Shown in pieces: positions 9,877 to 18,187 of a DNA stretch of 64,000 bases (positions are counted from its first letter, which is position 1; every line of letters starts with the position of its first letter). The stretch is taken from NCBI GenBank assembly GCA_963812775.1, contig CAWEWH010000009.1, positions 558,001 to 622,000 on the forward strand, written 5' to 3'. This stretch comes from CAWEWH01 sp963812775 (GTDB lineage: Bacteria; Pseudomonadota; Alphaproteobacteria; Rhizobiales; Beijerinckiaceae). A model generated the notes under the pieces. It was not told the origin of the DNA and ran no database searches. It saw only the letters and a program-made list of their open reading frames with translations. Position numbers and translations under genes: made by a program.

Positions 9877-10641
9877 ATGAGAGCCAACCTATGGCCGCTG
9901 GCCGTGCTTGCGGCCGGCCTCGCGGCGCAGCCGGCGAGCGCCGCCGACATCAAGGTGCTGACCGCCGGCGCCTACAAGCCGGTGCTCATCGCCATGCAGC
10001 CCGACTTCGAGAAGGAGACGGGCCACCGGCTCGTCATCGACAACGACACGGTGGGGGCCCTCGTAAAGCGCATCGAGGGCGGCGAGACGTTCGACGTGGT
10101 GGTGGCCTCGCCGGCCGGTCTCGACACGCTCACCAAGAGCGGCAAGGTGGCGGACGGCACGCGCCAAAGCCTCGCCCGTGTCGGCATCGGCATCATGGTC
10201 AAAGCCGGCGCGCCCAAGCCCGACGTGAGCACGGTGGAGACCTTCAAGACGGCGGTGCTTGCCGCAAAGTCCATTTCCTACGTGGATCCGGCGAGCGGCG
10301 GCACCACCGGTATCTATCTCACCAAGATGTTCGCGCAGCTCGGCCTCGCGGACGCCGTCAACGCCAAGGCGAAATTGAAGCAGGGCGGCCTGGTGGCCGA
10401 GGTCATCGCCAGCGGCGAAGCCGAGCTCGGCCTGCAGCAGATGAGCGAGATCGTGCCGCTCAAGACGGTCGATTTCGTCGGGCCGCTGCCGGGCGAGCTG
10501 CAGGTCTACACGACCTACACGGCGGCCCTCGGGGCGGCCGCAAAGGACCGCGCCGCCGCCGAGGCGCTGGTGCGCTTCCTCGCCACGCCGGCCACCGCCC
10601 CGCTGCTGAGGCGCATGGGCATGGACGCGCCTTCCTCCTGA
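9877..10641 (+). CDS. ModA-like periplasmic substrate-binding protein
   Basis: This 254-residue protein has a Sec signal peptide (residues 1-23, cleavage near ASA-AD) and a type II periplasmic binding fold of the molybdate-binding ModA/SBP_bac_11 class. Typical elements are the N-terminal IKVLTAGAYKPV, DVVVASPAGLDTL near 68, and SYVDPASGGTTGIYL near 137, where oxyanion ligands usually bind. It has a strong ribosome binding site (GGGAGGA). No permease or ATPase gene is adjacent, so it is an orphan receptor; many such alphaproteobacterial orphans bind organic anions rather than molybdate. The ligand is unassigned. Confidence 0.88.
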   Translation: MRANLWPLAVLAAGLAAQPASAADIKVLTAGAYKPVLIAMQPDFEKETGHRLVIDNDTVGALVKRIEGGETFDVVVASPAGLDTLTKSGKVADGTRQSLARVGIGIMVKAGAPKPDVSTVETFKTAVLAAKSISYVDPASGGTTGIYLTKMFAQLGLADAVNAKAKLKQGGLVAEVIASGEAELGLQQMSEIVPLKTVDFVGPLPGELQVYTTYTAALGAAAKDRAAAEALVRFLATPATAPLLRRMGMDAPSS

Positions 10642-10661
10642 GCGCGCGACGGGAGCAAGAC

Positions 10662-11354
10662 ATGACCACGCAGGTCGCACTCTTCATCGTCGCCGCCGCC
10701 GCCTGCCTCCTTGCCTACGCCATCTGGGCCAAGACGCGGCAGCTGCGGCGCGCGGAGCTGATCCGCACCTATCAGTGGCCGCGCGGCCTCCTCGACAGGC
10801 TTGCCCAGAAACATCCCAGCATGGTGCGCAAGGACGCGGCGCTCGTGTCGCGGGGCTTGAGGCAGTTCTTCATCGCCTATCTGATGAGCGGCAAGAAATA
10901 CGTGTCGATGCCCTCGCAGGTGGCCGACGACCTGTGGCACGAATTCATCCTCTACACCCGCGACTATCAGGACTTCTGCAAGCGGGCCTTTGGGAACTTC
11001 CTGCACCACACGCCGGCCGTTGTTCTGGCCGACGGACAGCGGGCCAGCAACGCCGGCCTCAGGCGTGTGTGGTGGTACGCCTGCAAGTACGAGAGCATCA
11101 ATCCCCGTTCGCCGACACGGCTGCCGCTGCTCTTCGCCCTCGACACCAAGCTCAACGTTCCGAACGGCTTTCGCTACGCGGCCGACTGCGGCCTGCGCCG
11201 CGACCCCCGCCGGGATGGCAGCGCCGGCGTCACCCATTGCGGCGGTGATTTCGGGAGCAGCTCCTTCGACGGCGGCACCGACGGCTTCGGCGATTCAAGC
11301 AGCGGCGATGGCGGCAGCAGCAATGGCGGCGGTTGCGGCGGAGGTGGGGACTGA
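10662..11354 (+). CDS. Membrane-anchored protein with GRDP-like domain and Gly/Ser/Cys-rich tail
   Basis: This is a 230-residue protein. It has one N-terminal membrane helix (about residues 4-21), a basic juxtamembrane segment, then a domain whose core DDLWHEFILYTRDYQDFC (about 88-105) is followed by the FGNFLHHTP stretch. That D-x-x-WH-x-F motif is shared with glycine-rich-domain proteins of bacteria and plants. From about residue 190 the chain is almost only Gly, Ser, Asp and Phe, with three Cys in the last 40 residues, ending GGGCGGGGD. The ATG at 10662 follows GGGAGCAAG. It lies 20 bases after the ModA-like gene and may share its transcript. The function is not known. Confidence 0.75.
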   Translation: MTTQVALFIVAAAACLLAYAIWAKTRQLRRAELIRTYQWPRGLLDRLAQKHPSMVRKDAALVSRGLRQFFIAYLMSGKKYVSMPSQVADDLWHEFILYTRDYQDFCKRAFGNFLHHTPAVVLADGQRASNAGLRRVWWYACKYESINPRSPTRLPLLFALDTKLNVPNGFRYAADCGLRRDPRRDGSAGVTHCGGDFGSSSFDGGTDGFGDSSSGDGGSSNGGGCGGGGD

Positions 11355-11358
11355 GCCT

Positions 11359-12105
11359 CTAGATGCACCGGCCGCCATCGACCTCGAACACGACGCCGGT
11401 GATCATGTCGGCCTCGTCCGAGCAGAGGTAGAGCGCCGCGTTGGCGATGTCGCGGGGCAGCGACAGCCGCCCGAGCGGGATCGTCGCCTCGAAGGCCTTG
11501 CGGCGCTCCGGCGTGTCCTCGCCCATGAAGGTGGCCAGGAGCGGCGTGTCGCCGGCCACCGGCGCGATGGCGTTGACCCTGATCCGGTCGGGCGCGAGCT
11601 CCACCGCCATGGCCTTCGACACGAGGTTCACCGCGCCCTTGGTGGCGTTGTACCAGGTCAGCCCCGGCCGTGGCCGGATGCCGCCGGTCGAGCCGATATT
11701 GAGGATGGCGCCCTGCCGGCGGCTCTTGAAATGCGGCACCGTCTCGCGCGCGAACAGATAGATGGACTTCATGTTCACCGCGAAGACGCGGTCGAACTCC
11801 TCCTCGGTCACCTCGGTCATCGGCTTGTTGCGATGGCTGGTGCCGGCATTGTTGACCAGGATGTCGAGATGCCCGAAGGCGGCGAGGGTCTCGCCGACGG
11901 CGGCCTTCACGGCGTCGGCCTTCGCCACGTCGCACGCGATAGCGATATGGGCGTTGCCCAAGGCCCGCGCCACCGACGTGGCGGCCTCGCCGTTGAGATC
12001 GAGCACGGCGACGCGCGCCCCCTCGCGCGCGAAGGTCTCGGCAATGCCCTTGCCGAAGCCCGACGCGGCGCCGGTCACCAGGGCCGTCTTGTCCTTGAGC
12101 CGCAT
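11359..12105 (-). CDS. SDR family oxidoreductase
   Basis: This is a 248-residue classical short-chain dehydrogenase/reductase. Seen: the nucleotide-binding TGAASGFGKG (residues about 12-21), NNAG near 88, and the catalytic Ser-Tyr-Lys in IGSTGG and WYNATKG (Tyr near 153, Lys near 157). Asp at the end of beta2 (AVLDLNG) suggests NAD(H) preference. The ATG at 12105 is preceded by GAGGAGACA on the minus strand. Its closest look is to 3-ketoacyl reductase or glucose-dehydrogenase-like SDRs. It is convergent with the Gly/Cys-tailed protein and downstream of the acyltransferase. The substrate is unknown. Confidence 0.9.
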   Translation of the reverse strand: MRLKDKTALVTGAASGFGKGIAETFAREGARVAVLDLNGEAATSVARALGNAHIAIACDVAKADAVKAAVGETLAAFGHLDILVNNAGTSHRNKPMTEVTEEEFDRVFAVNMKSIYLFARETVPHFKSRRQGAILNIGSTGGIRPRPGLTWYNATKGAVNLVSKAMAVELAPDRIRVNAIAPVAGDTPLLATFMGEDTPERRKAFEATIPLGRLSLPRDIANAALYLCSDEADMITGVVFEVDGGRCI

Positions 12106-12121
12106 GATTGTCTCCTCGTGT

Positions 12122-13222
12122 CTATCCCGGCTGACTCTTATAGCGCCGCTCGCCGCCGCCATCACCGCCCATGAGCCGCCGCAGCGCCTGCGTGGCCGGC
12201 CGCTCGAACAGGCGGTAGACCGCGAGCGCCACAACGACGGCGACCCCGAGCGCCAGGCCGACGAAGGCCCATGGCCCGACAAGCGCCCCAAGCCCCGCCG
12301 CGAGCACGATCTCCTTGAGCGCCCGGATGGCGAAGGGGTGCACGAGATAGAGCGCATAGGAGGCGTCGCCGAGCGCCGCGAGCGGTCGCTCGAAGCGCCA
12401 GGGCGTCTCGCTGTCGCGGTGAAAGGCGGCGGCCGCCACGAGCAGCGCCGCCGGGATGCCGTAAGCGGCGATGGCTGGCAGCGAGAGCGGTGCGTCGGCA
12501 CGCACGAGATCGAGATGCAGCGCCGCAAGCCCCGCGGCGCCGAGCAGGAGCCGCACAGCGAGGGGCAGGCTCACGCCGCGGCTGCGCATCAGGCCGAGCA
12601 CCATGCCGAAGACGAATTCGAGGACGATGGGATCGCCCCAGAAGGCGAGCGCCGGCGACAGCGGCGCGGCGAGCGGCCGCGCGAACACGAACAGCATGAG
12701 CGCCACGGTCACCGCCGCGACAGCGTATTCGCGTCTCAGCACGATGGCGAGGGCAAAGAGCGTGTAGAAAAACATCTCGTAGTTCAGCGTCCAGCCGAGC
12801 GTGTAGACCGGCTGCACGTGCCCGCCGGGCCCGACCGTCGGGATGAACAGATACGAGGCGACGACCTGCCAGAGGTTGGGCGCCGCGCTGTTGATGGCGG
12901 CGGGTGCCACGAACACGATCGCCAGGAACAGGCTCGTCACCCCCCAATAGAGCGGCACGATGCGCGCAAGACGCCGCTCGAAGAAGAGGCGCGGGCCGTC
13001 GCGGCGGCCGAAGAGATCGGCCGAGGCATAGACCATGATGAAGCCGGAGATGACGAAGAAGATGTCGACGCCCGCCGTCCATGGCAGCAGCTTGGAATAG
13101 GCGAAGGGCTGGCCGGCCCGCGCCGCAATCGCCGCAGCGTCGTGCTGGGCGTGGTGCATGGCCACCATCAGCGCCGCGAAGGCGCGCAGAACCTGGACGG
13201 CGACCAGCTTCTGGCGGGCCAC
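12122..13222 (-). CDS. Acyltransferase family 3 (OafA/NodX-like) membrane protein
   Basis: This is a 366-residue integral membrane O-acyltransferase with about ten hydrophobic helices. The conserved N-terminal RAFAALMVAMHH, with the essential His region, opens the domain, and KLLPWTAGVDIFFVISGF near residue 45 is characteristic of the family. Such proteins transfer acetyl or other acyl groups to sugars of surface polysaccharides. The start is GTG, only 5 bases after the stop of the epoxide-hydrolase-like gene on the same strand, so the two form an operon. The target glycan is unknown. Confidence 0.9.
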   Translation of the reverse strand: MARQKLVAVQVLRAFAALMVAMHHAQHDAAAIAARAGQPFAYSKLLPWTAGVDIFFVISGFIMVYASADLFGRRDGPRLFFERRLARIVPLYWGVTSLFLAIVFVAPAAINSAAPNLWQVVASYLFIPTVGPGGHVQPVYTLGWTLNYEMFFYTLFALAIVLRREYAVAAVTVALMLFVFARPLAAPLSPALAFWGDPIVLEFVFGMVLGLMRSRGVSLPLAVRLLLGAAGLAALHLDLVRADAPLSLPAIAAYGIPAALLVAAAAFHRDSETPWRFERPLAALGDASYALYLVHPFAIRALKEIVLAAGLGALVGPWAFVGLALGVAVVVALAVYRLFERPATQALRRLMGGDGGGERRYKSQPG

Positions 13223-13226
13223 GCCG

Positions 13227-14192
13227 TCAGCCGCACGCCTTGAGGAACTTGACCAGCGCCGCGTTGACCTCGTCGGCGCGCTCCTGCTGCACCCAATGGC
13301 CGGCGCCTTCGAACAGTATGCTGTCCTTGAGGCCCGGCAGCATGCCGGGCATGCGCTCCAAGGCGCGCTTGCCCATGGGGCTCATGATCACCCCGTCGCG
13401 GGTGCCGGCGATGAACAGCGACGGCTGCGAGATCGTGGCGCCCTCCCATGCCGCCGTCAGTTCCCAGTTGCGGTCCATGTTGCGATACCAATTGAGCCCG
13501 CCGCGAAAGCCGGTGCGCTTGTATTCGCCGACGAAGACGTCGAGATCGGCCTCGCTCAGCCAGTCGGGCAGGCTCTCGGGCGCGGCAGGGCCGCCGAGAA
13601 AGCCCTTGCCGGGTGCGAGCGTCAGCGTGATGCGCTGTGACTCATCGGCGCCCGCTCCGGCCGCCAGGATCTTGCGCATGGTGAAAGCGACATCGCGCTC
13701 GAACTCGGCCTCGGCGACACCCGGCGTCTGGAAATAGACCCAGTAGAAATTGGTCTGGCCCGCCTCGCGCAGCATCTTGATCGGCGGACCGGGCGCGCGC
13801 CCCTGATGTGGCACGCTCATGCCGACAACGGCGCGGAACATGTCGGGTCGGACCCGCGCCGCATGCCAGGCGACCGGCGCGCCCCAATCGTGGCCGACGA
13901 TAACGGCCGTCTTCTCGCCGAGCGCCTGCACGAGGCCGACCATGTCGCCGACATTGTGCAGGATAGTGTAGGCGGCGATATCGTCCGGCGCACTCGTCTT
14001 GCCGAAGCCGCGCATGTCGGGCACGGCCGCCCGGAAGCCGGCCGCCGCCACTGCCCGCTGCTGATGCCGCCAGGAATAGCCGAGCTCCGGCCAGCCGTGG
14101 CAGAAGACGACGAGCGGCCCCTCGCCCGCTTCCGACACATGCATCCGGATGCCGTTCACGTCGACGACACCCTGCTTCACGCCCTTGTCCAT
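13227..14192 (-). CDS. Alpha/beta hydrolase, epoxide hydrolase-like
   Basis: This is a 321-residue alpha/beta hydrolase of the epoxide hydrolase group. Seen: the oxyanion-hole HGWPE near residue 35, the nucleophile elbow GHDWGAPVAW (Asp near 103), the cap domain with Tyr-bearing segments, and the C-terminal GHWVQQE, whose His completes the triad. Asp rather than Ser at the elbow points to an epoxide hydrolase or haloalkane dehalogenase mechanism. The ATG at 14192 is preferred over an upstream in-frame start because it gives the usual N-terminus MDKGVKQGVVDVNG. It is upstream of the acyltransferase and divergent from the MFE-2-like SDR. Confidence 0.9.
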   Translation of the reverse strand: MDKGVKQGVVDVNGIRMHVSEAGEGPLVVFCHGWPELGYSWRHQQRAVAAAGFRAAVPDMRGFGKTSAPDDIAAYTILHNVGDMVGLVQALGEKTAVIVGHDWGAPVAWHAARVRPDMFRAVVGMSVPHQGRAPGPPIKMLREAGQTNFYWVYFQTPGVAEAEFERDVAFTMRKILAAGAGADESQRITLTLAPGKGFLGGPAAPESLPDWLSEADLDVFVGEYKRTGFRGGLNWYRNMDRNWELTAAWEGATISQPSLFIAGTRDGVIMSPMGKRALERMPGMLPGLKDSILFEGAGHWVQQERADEVNAALVKFLKACG

Positions 14193-14285
14193 GCTGCGAC
14201 CCCTCGCGTCCCGCCGACGCCCCACAAATTGACCTCCCGGCAGGCCGATGCCAAGGTCCGCGGCGTCGAATTCCGTTCAAGAGGG

Positions 14286-15227
14286 ATGAAGCAAGTGGCT
14301 GCAGGCAAGAAAGGCAAGGGCCTCGAGGGCAAGGTGGTCGTGGTGACCGGCGCCGGCGGCGGCATCGGCCGTGAGATGGCGCTGTTGGCGGCGCGCGAGG
14401 GCGCCAGCGTCATCGTCAACGATCTCGGCGGCGCGGTGGACGGCGAAGGCGGGGCGAGCACCACCCCGGCCCAGAGCGTCGTCGACGAGATCGCCAAGGA
14501 GGGCGGCAAGGCGGCGCCGAATTTCGAGAGCGTTTCCGACCCGGCCGGCGCCGAGCGCATCGTCAAGCAGGCGGTGGACACGTTCGGCAAGATCGACGGC
14601 GTCATCAACAATGCCGGCATCCTGCGCGACCGCATCTTCCATCGCATGAGCCACATGGACTGGAAGCAGGTCATCGACGTGCATTTGAACGGCGCCTTCA
14701 ACGTCTCGCGCGCCGCCGCCAATTATTTCAAGGAGCAGAAGTCCGGCGCCTTCGTGCACTTCACGTCAACGTCGGGCCTCGTCGGCAATTTCGGGCAGGC
14801 CAACTACTCGGCCGCCAAGATGGGCATCATCGGCCTGTCGAAGTCCATCGCCCTCGACATGAAGGCCTTCAACGTCAGGTCCAACTGCGTGTCGCCCTTC
14901 GCCTGGACGCGCATGATCGGCACCATCCCGTCTGAAACGCCCGAGCAGCAGGAGCGGCTGGCGCGCATCAAGAAGATGACGCCCGACAAGATCGCCCCCA
15001 TGGCGGTGTTCCTGCTGAGCGACGCCGCCAAGGACGTGTCGGGCCAGATCTTCGGCGTGCGCATGCACGAGATCATGCTGTTCAGCCACAACCGGCCGGT
15101 GCGCTCGGTGCACATGTCGGACGGCTGGACGCTCGAGAAGATCGGCGACTACGCGGTGCCGGCCATGAGCAAGCATTTTGCGCCGCTCGAACGCTCCGGC
15201 GAGTATTTTTCGTGGGATCCGGTCTAG
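14286..15227 (+). CDS. MFE-2-like (3R)-hydroxyacyl-CoA dehydrogenase (SDR)
   Basis: This is a 313-residue short-chain dehydrogenase of the type found at the N-terminus of eukaryotic multifunctional enzyme 2. Seen: TGAGGGIGRE (about residues 21-30), then VNDLGG with its binding Asp, NNAGILRD near 115, and the catalytic Ser near 160, Tyr near 174 (ANYSAAK) and Lys near 178. These enzymes oxidise D-3-hydroxyacyl-CoA esters. The ATG at 14286 follows AAGAGGG. The next rightward genes encode an AMACR-like CoA enzyme and a MetE-like protein, so it may act in degrading branched or alicyclic acyl-CoAs. The substrate is unknown. Confidence 0.88.
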   Translation: MKQVAAGKKGKGLEGKVVVVTGAGGGIGREMALLAAREGASVIVNDLGGAVDGEGGASTTPAQSVVDEIAKEGGKAAPNFESVSDPAGAERIVKQAVDTFGKIDGVINNAGILRDRIFHRMSHMDWKQVIDVHLNGAFNVSRAAANYFKEQKSGAFVHFTSTSGLVGNFGQANYSAAKMGIIGLSKSIALDMKAFNVRSNCVSPFAWTRMIGTIPSETPEQQERLARIKKMTPDKIAPMAVFLLSDAAKDVSGQIFGVRMHEIMLFSHNRPVRSVHMSDGWTLEKIGDYAVPAMSKHFAPLERSGEYFSWDPV

Positions 15228-15785
15228 CTACTGCGTCACCGCGAACACATTGCCGTCCTTGATGGCGCACGCCGTCGCCGACACGTCCGTCGAGATGATG
15301 AAGTACATCTGCCCGTCCATGGCGCGGTGGTAGAGCTCCTTGCCGTCTTCCTTGCCATGCGTGATCGTGAAGCGGCAGCTGCGATAGCCGGCGCCGAACT
15401 CGACGGCGATGCGGCGCGCGCCCGAGCGCATCTTGGTATCGGTGACAAGCCGGCCGCTGTCGAACCGGACGTCGTGCCGCCCCGCTCCGAAGCCCTCGCG
15501 CGTCTGCGCGTCCGGACTGGTATCTGTCTCGTTGCCGCGCCGGCCGGAGGCGCGGGCAAAGCGGCTGAACAGACGGCCGCTGCCGCTCACGTAGATCGAC
15601 AATTGCGAGGCGGTCGTGCCCTTCTTGACGTTGCCGGTCTTTTCCGCGCGCTGCACCCGCACCTCCGTCCAGGTCAGCACCACGGTCTTGTTGTAGAGGT
15701 CGGCCGGCACGGCTCCCTGCGCGTGGGCGCCCGGACCGACGAGCGCGCCAACAACAAGGCAACAGCCAAAGAGCCGTGCTGACAT
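15228..15785 (-). CDS. Secreted protein of unknown function, paralogue of 37138-37716
   Basis: This is a 185-residue protein with a signal peptide (residues 1-22, cleavage near AHA-QG) and no membrane helix after it, so it is periplasmic or exported. The mature part starts with KTVVLTWTEVRVQR and ends with a stretch holding two Cys (YRSCRF near 134 and ATACAIKDGN near 172). The same order of motifs (GKTVV, a strand ending in GR-x-F, GRLV, a Cys, a second Cys followed by A-x-KDGN) occurs in the protein at 37138-37716, so the two are paralogues. Its stop codon directly abuts that of the preceding rightward SDR. I recognise no known domain. Confidence 0.75.
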   Translation of the reverse strand: MSARLFGCCLVVGALVGPGAHAQGAVPADLYNKTVVLTWTEVRVQRAEKTGNVKKGTTASQLSIYVSGSGRLFSRFARASGRRGNETDTSPDAQTREGFGAGRHDVRFDSGRLVTDTKMRSGARRIAVEFGAGYRSCRFTITHGKEDGKELYHRAMDGQMYFIISTDVSATACAIKDGNVFAVTQ

Positions 15786-15907
15786 GGATGAACCTCGCGC
15801 CGAGCCTCTGTTTGCGGCCACAAGAGTGCAAGCCGAAGCGGACCCAGGTCAATATCCCGGCGGCGCGCATTCGGCTAGATTCACGCCAACGCAACGAGGA
15901 GGCGCCG

Positions 15908-16999
15908 ATGCATGAACCGACCGCCTGGCCGCGCCCCGCAACCGCCGCGAGCGGCCCGCTTGCCGGTGTGAAGGTGATGGAATTCGCCGGCATCGGGCCT
16001 GGCCCCTTTGCGTGCATGCTGCTCACCGACATGGGGGCCGACGTGCTGCGCATCGGCCGCCCCGGCGAGGTGCCGCGCTCCAACGTCACCGATCGCGGGC
16101 GGCGCCACCTCGGCCTCGACCTCAAGGACAAGGCCGACCTCGGCCGGGCGCTGGCGCTGATCGGCGAGGCCGACGCGCTGGTCGAGGGCTTCCGGCCCGG
16201 CGTCATGGAGCGGCTCGGCCTCGGCCCCGACGTGGCGCTCGCGCGCAATCCGCGCCTCGTCTACGGGCGCATGACCGGCTGGGGCCAGGAAGGCCCGCTG
16301 GCGCAGGCCGCCGGCCACGACATCAACTACATCTCGCTCACTGGCGCGCTTGCCGCCATCGGCCCGCGCGACAAGCCGGTGCCGCCGCTCAACCTCGTCG
16401 GCGACTATGGCGGCGGCGGCCTCTATCTCGTGGTCGGCGTGCTGGCCGCCATCATCGAGGCGCGCCGTTCCGGCCTCGGCCAGGTGGTCGACTGCGCCAT
16501 GGTGGACGGTTCCGCCTCGCTGATGGCGCTCTTCTGCGAGCTCGCAGCCGCAGGCCGCTGGGAGCACAAGCGCGAAGCCAACATGCTCGACGGTGGCGCC
16601 CCCTACTACACCGTCTACGAATGTGCCGACGGCAGGTTCGTGTCCATCGGCGCCATCGAGCCGCAATTCTACGCGCTGTTCCGCAAGCTCGTCGGCCTCG
16701 ACGACCCGACGTTCGAGGGGCGCGACAAGAAGGCGACGTGGCCCGAGCTCACCAAGAAGGCGCAGGCCATCTTCAAGACCAAGACGTGCGCCGAATGGTG
16801 CGAGATTCTCGAGGGCACCAACGTCTGCTTCGCGCCGGTGCTGACGCTTGCCGAAGCGCCAAACCATCCGCACATCGCCGGCCGCCGGACTTTCGTCGAG
16901 CACGATGGCGTGACGCAGCCAGCGCCAGCGCCGCGCTTCTCGCGCACCCCGTCGGCGATCCAGCCCACGTCGATGCTGTCGTCGAACACGCGACGCTGA
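15908..16999 (+). CDS. CaiB/BaiF CoA-transferase family protein, AMACR-like
   Basis: This is a 363-residue class III CoA enzyme resembling alpha-methylacyl-CoA racemase. The three residues of the racemase mechanism can be placed: His in AGHDINYISLTG (about 137), Asp in NLVGDYGGGG (about 167) and Glu/Asp-bearing LDGGAPYYTVY (about 235). The N-terminal L-x-G-x-KVMEFAGIGPGP is the family signature. It would interconvert 2R/2S-methylacyl-CoA esters so that stereospecific acyl-CoA dehydrogenases can act. The ATG at 15908 follows ACGAGGAGGCGCC, a strong ribosome binding site. The MetE-like gene follows at 24 bases, probably in one operon. Confidence 0.9.
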   Translation: MHEPTAWPRPATAASGPLAGVKVMEFAGIGPGPFACMLLTDMGADVLRIGRPGEVPRSNVTDRGRRHLGLDLKDKADLGRALALIGEADALVEGFRPGVMERLGLGPDVALARNPRLVYGRMTGWGQEGPLAQAAGHDINYISLTGALAAIGPRDKPVPPLNLVGDYGGGGLYLVVGVLAAIIEARRSGLGQVVDCAMVDGSASLMALFCELAAAGRWEHKREANMLDGGAPYYTVYECADGRFVSIGAIEPQFYALFRKLVGLDDPTFEGRDKKATWPELTKKAQAIFKTKTCAEWCEILEGTNVCFAPVLTLAEAPNHPHIAGRRTFVEHDGVTQPAPAPRFSRTPSAIQPTSMLSSNTRR

Positions 17000-17023
17000 C
17001 GCGAAAACGATGAGGAAACGACC

Positions 17024-18124
17024 ATGCAGAGAAAAAAGCCGCCGTTCCGCGCCGACATGGTCGGCAGCCTGCTGCGCACGCAACCGCTCAAGGAGGCGCG
17101 CGACAAGCGCGAGAAGAACGAGATCGGCGCCGACACGCTGCGTGAGGTCGAGGACCGCGAGATCAAGGGCATCATCCAGCGCCAGGAGGACATCGGCCTT
17201 CAGGCGGTCACCGACGGCGAGTTCCGCCGCTCCTGGTGGCACTTCGATTTCCTCGGTGCGCTCGATGGCGTCGAAATCGCGAAGACCGATCACGGCATCC
17301 AGTTCGCCGGCGTGCAAACCAAGGCGGTGGCGCCGCGCGTCACCGGCAAGATCGGCTTCTCCGACCACCCGATGCTCGAGCATTTCAAGTTCCTGAAGGC
17401 CAACACGCGCGGCGTGCCCAAGATGACCATTCCGGGCCCGAGCATGCTGCACTATCGCGGCGGCCGGAAGATGATCAACATGGGCCTCTACCCGGACATG
17501 AACGACTTCTACGCCGATCTCGGCGCCGCCTACGCCAAGGCCGTGAGGGCCTTCTACGACGCCGGCTGCCGCTACCTGCAGCTCGACGACATCTCGTTCG
17601 CCTATCTGTGCGATCCCGAGCAGCGCAAGATGCTGGCCGAGCGCGGCGACGATCCGCAAAGGCAGCCGGACATCTATGCCGGCATGGTGCGGACGGCGCT
17701 GAAGGACAAGCCGACCGACCTCACCGTCACCATGCATCTGTGCCGCGGCAACTTCCGCTCCACCTTCGTGGCGTCGGGCGGCTACGAGCCTATCGCCGAG
17801 ACGCTGTTCAACAAGATGCCGGTGGACGGCTATTTCATGGAGTGGGACACCGAACGGGCCGGCGGTTTTGAGCCGCTGCGCTTCCTGCCCAAGGGCAAGT
17901 CGGTGGTGCTCGGCCTCGTCACCTCCAAGACCGGCACGCTCGAAAAGAAGGACGACCTCAAGCGGCGCATCGACGAGGCGGGCAAGCACGCCGACCTCGA
18001 CCAGCTTTGCCTGTCGCCGCAATGCGGCTTCGCGTCGACCGAGGAGGGCAATGTGCTCGCCGAAGACGAGCAATGGGCGAAGCTCAAGATGATCGTCGAT
18101 GTGTCGCGGCAGGTGTGGGGGTAG
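17024..18124 (+). CDS. Cobalamin-independent methionine synthase (MetE C-terminal)-like protein
   Basis: This is a 366-residue protein equivalent to the catalytic C-terminal barrel of MetE, without the N-terminal half. The zinc ligands expected from MetE are all present: His and Cys in TMHLCRGN (about residue 243-245), Glu in MEWDTE (about 272) and Cys in SPQCGF (about 332). It should therefore bind zinc and activate a thiol for methyl or alkyl transfer, but without the folate-binding half it need not make methionine. It lies 24 bases after the AMACR-like gene, which hints at a role with thioester or thioether substrates; that role is inference. Confidence 0.88.
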   Translation: MQRKKPPFRADMVGSLLRTQPLKEARDKREKNEIGADTLREVEDREIKGIIQRQEDIGLQAVTDGEFRRSWWHFDFLGALDGVEIAKTDHGIQFAGVQTKAVAPRVTGKIGFSDHPMLEHFKFLKANTRGVPKMTIPGPSMLHYRGGRKMINMGLYPDMNDFYADLGAAYAKAVRAFYDAGCRYLQLDDISFAYLCDPEQRKMLAERGDDPQRQPDIYAGMVRTALKDKPTDLTVTMHLCRGNFRSTFVASGGYEPIAETLFNKMPVDGYFMEWDTERAGGFEPLRFLPKGKSVVLGLVTSKTGTLEKKDDLKRRIDEAGKHADLDQLCLSPQCGFASTEEGNVLAEDEQWAKLKMIVDVSRQVWG

Positions 18125-18187
18125 CGCGGCTGTCATCCGGCCGGAGCGGCGCGCCGCGCCGCGAAGAGCCGGGATGCCTCCGAGCTC

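Noticed and set aside
15881..18136. A 751-codon open frame on the minus strand opposite the CoA enzyme and MetE-like genes
   Set aside because: The plus strand carries two well-recognised proteins with good start sites over the same bases. The minus frame is rich in Arg, His, Leu and Ala, as expected from antisense of GC-rich codons, and shows no domain.
18125..18187. A GC-rich inverted repeat between the MetE-like gene and the TRAP permease gene as a terminator
   Set aside because: The arms (CATCCGGC and GCCGGGATG) pair only with a mismatch and there is no T-tract, so it is not strong enough to list.
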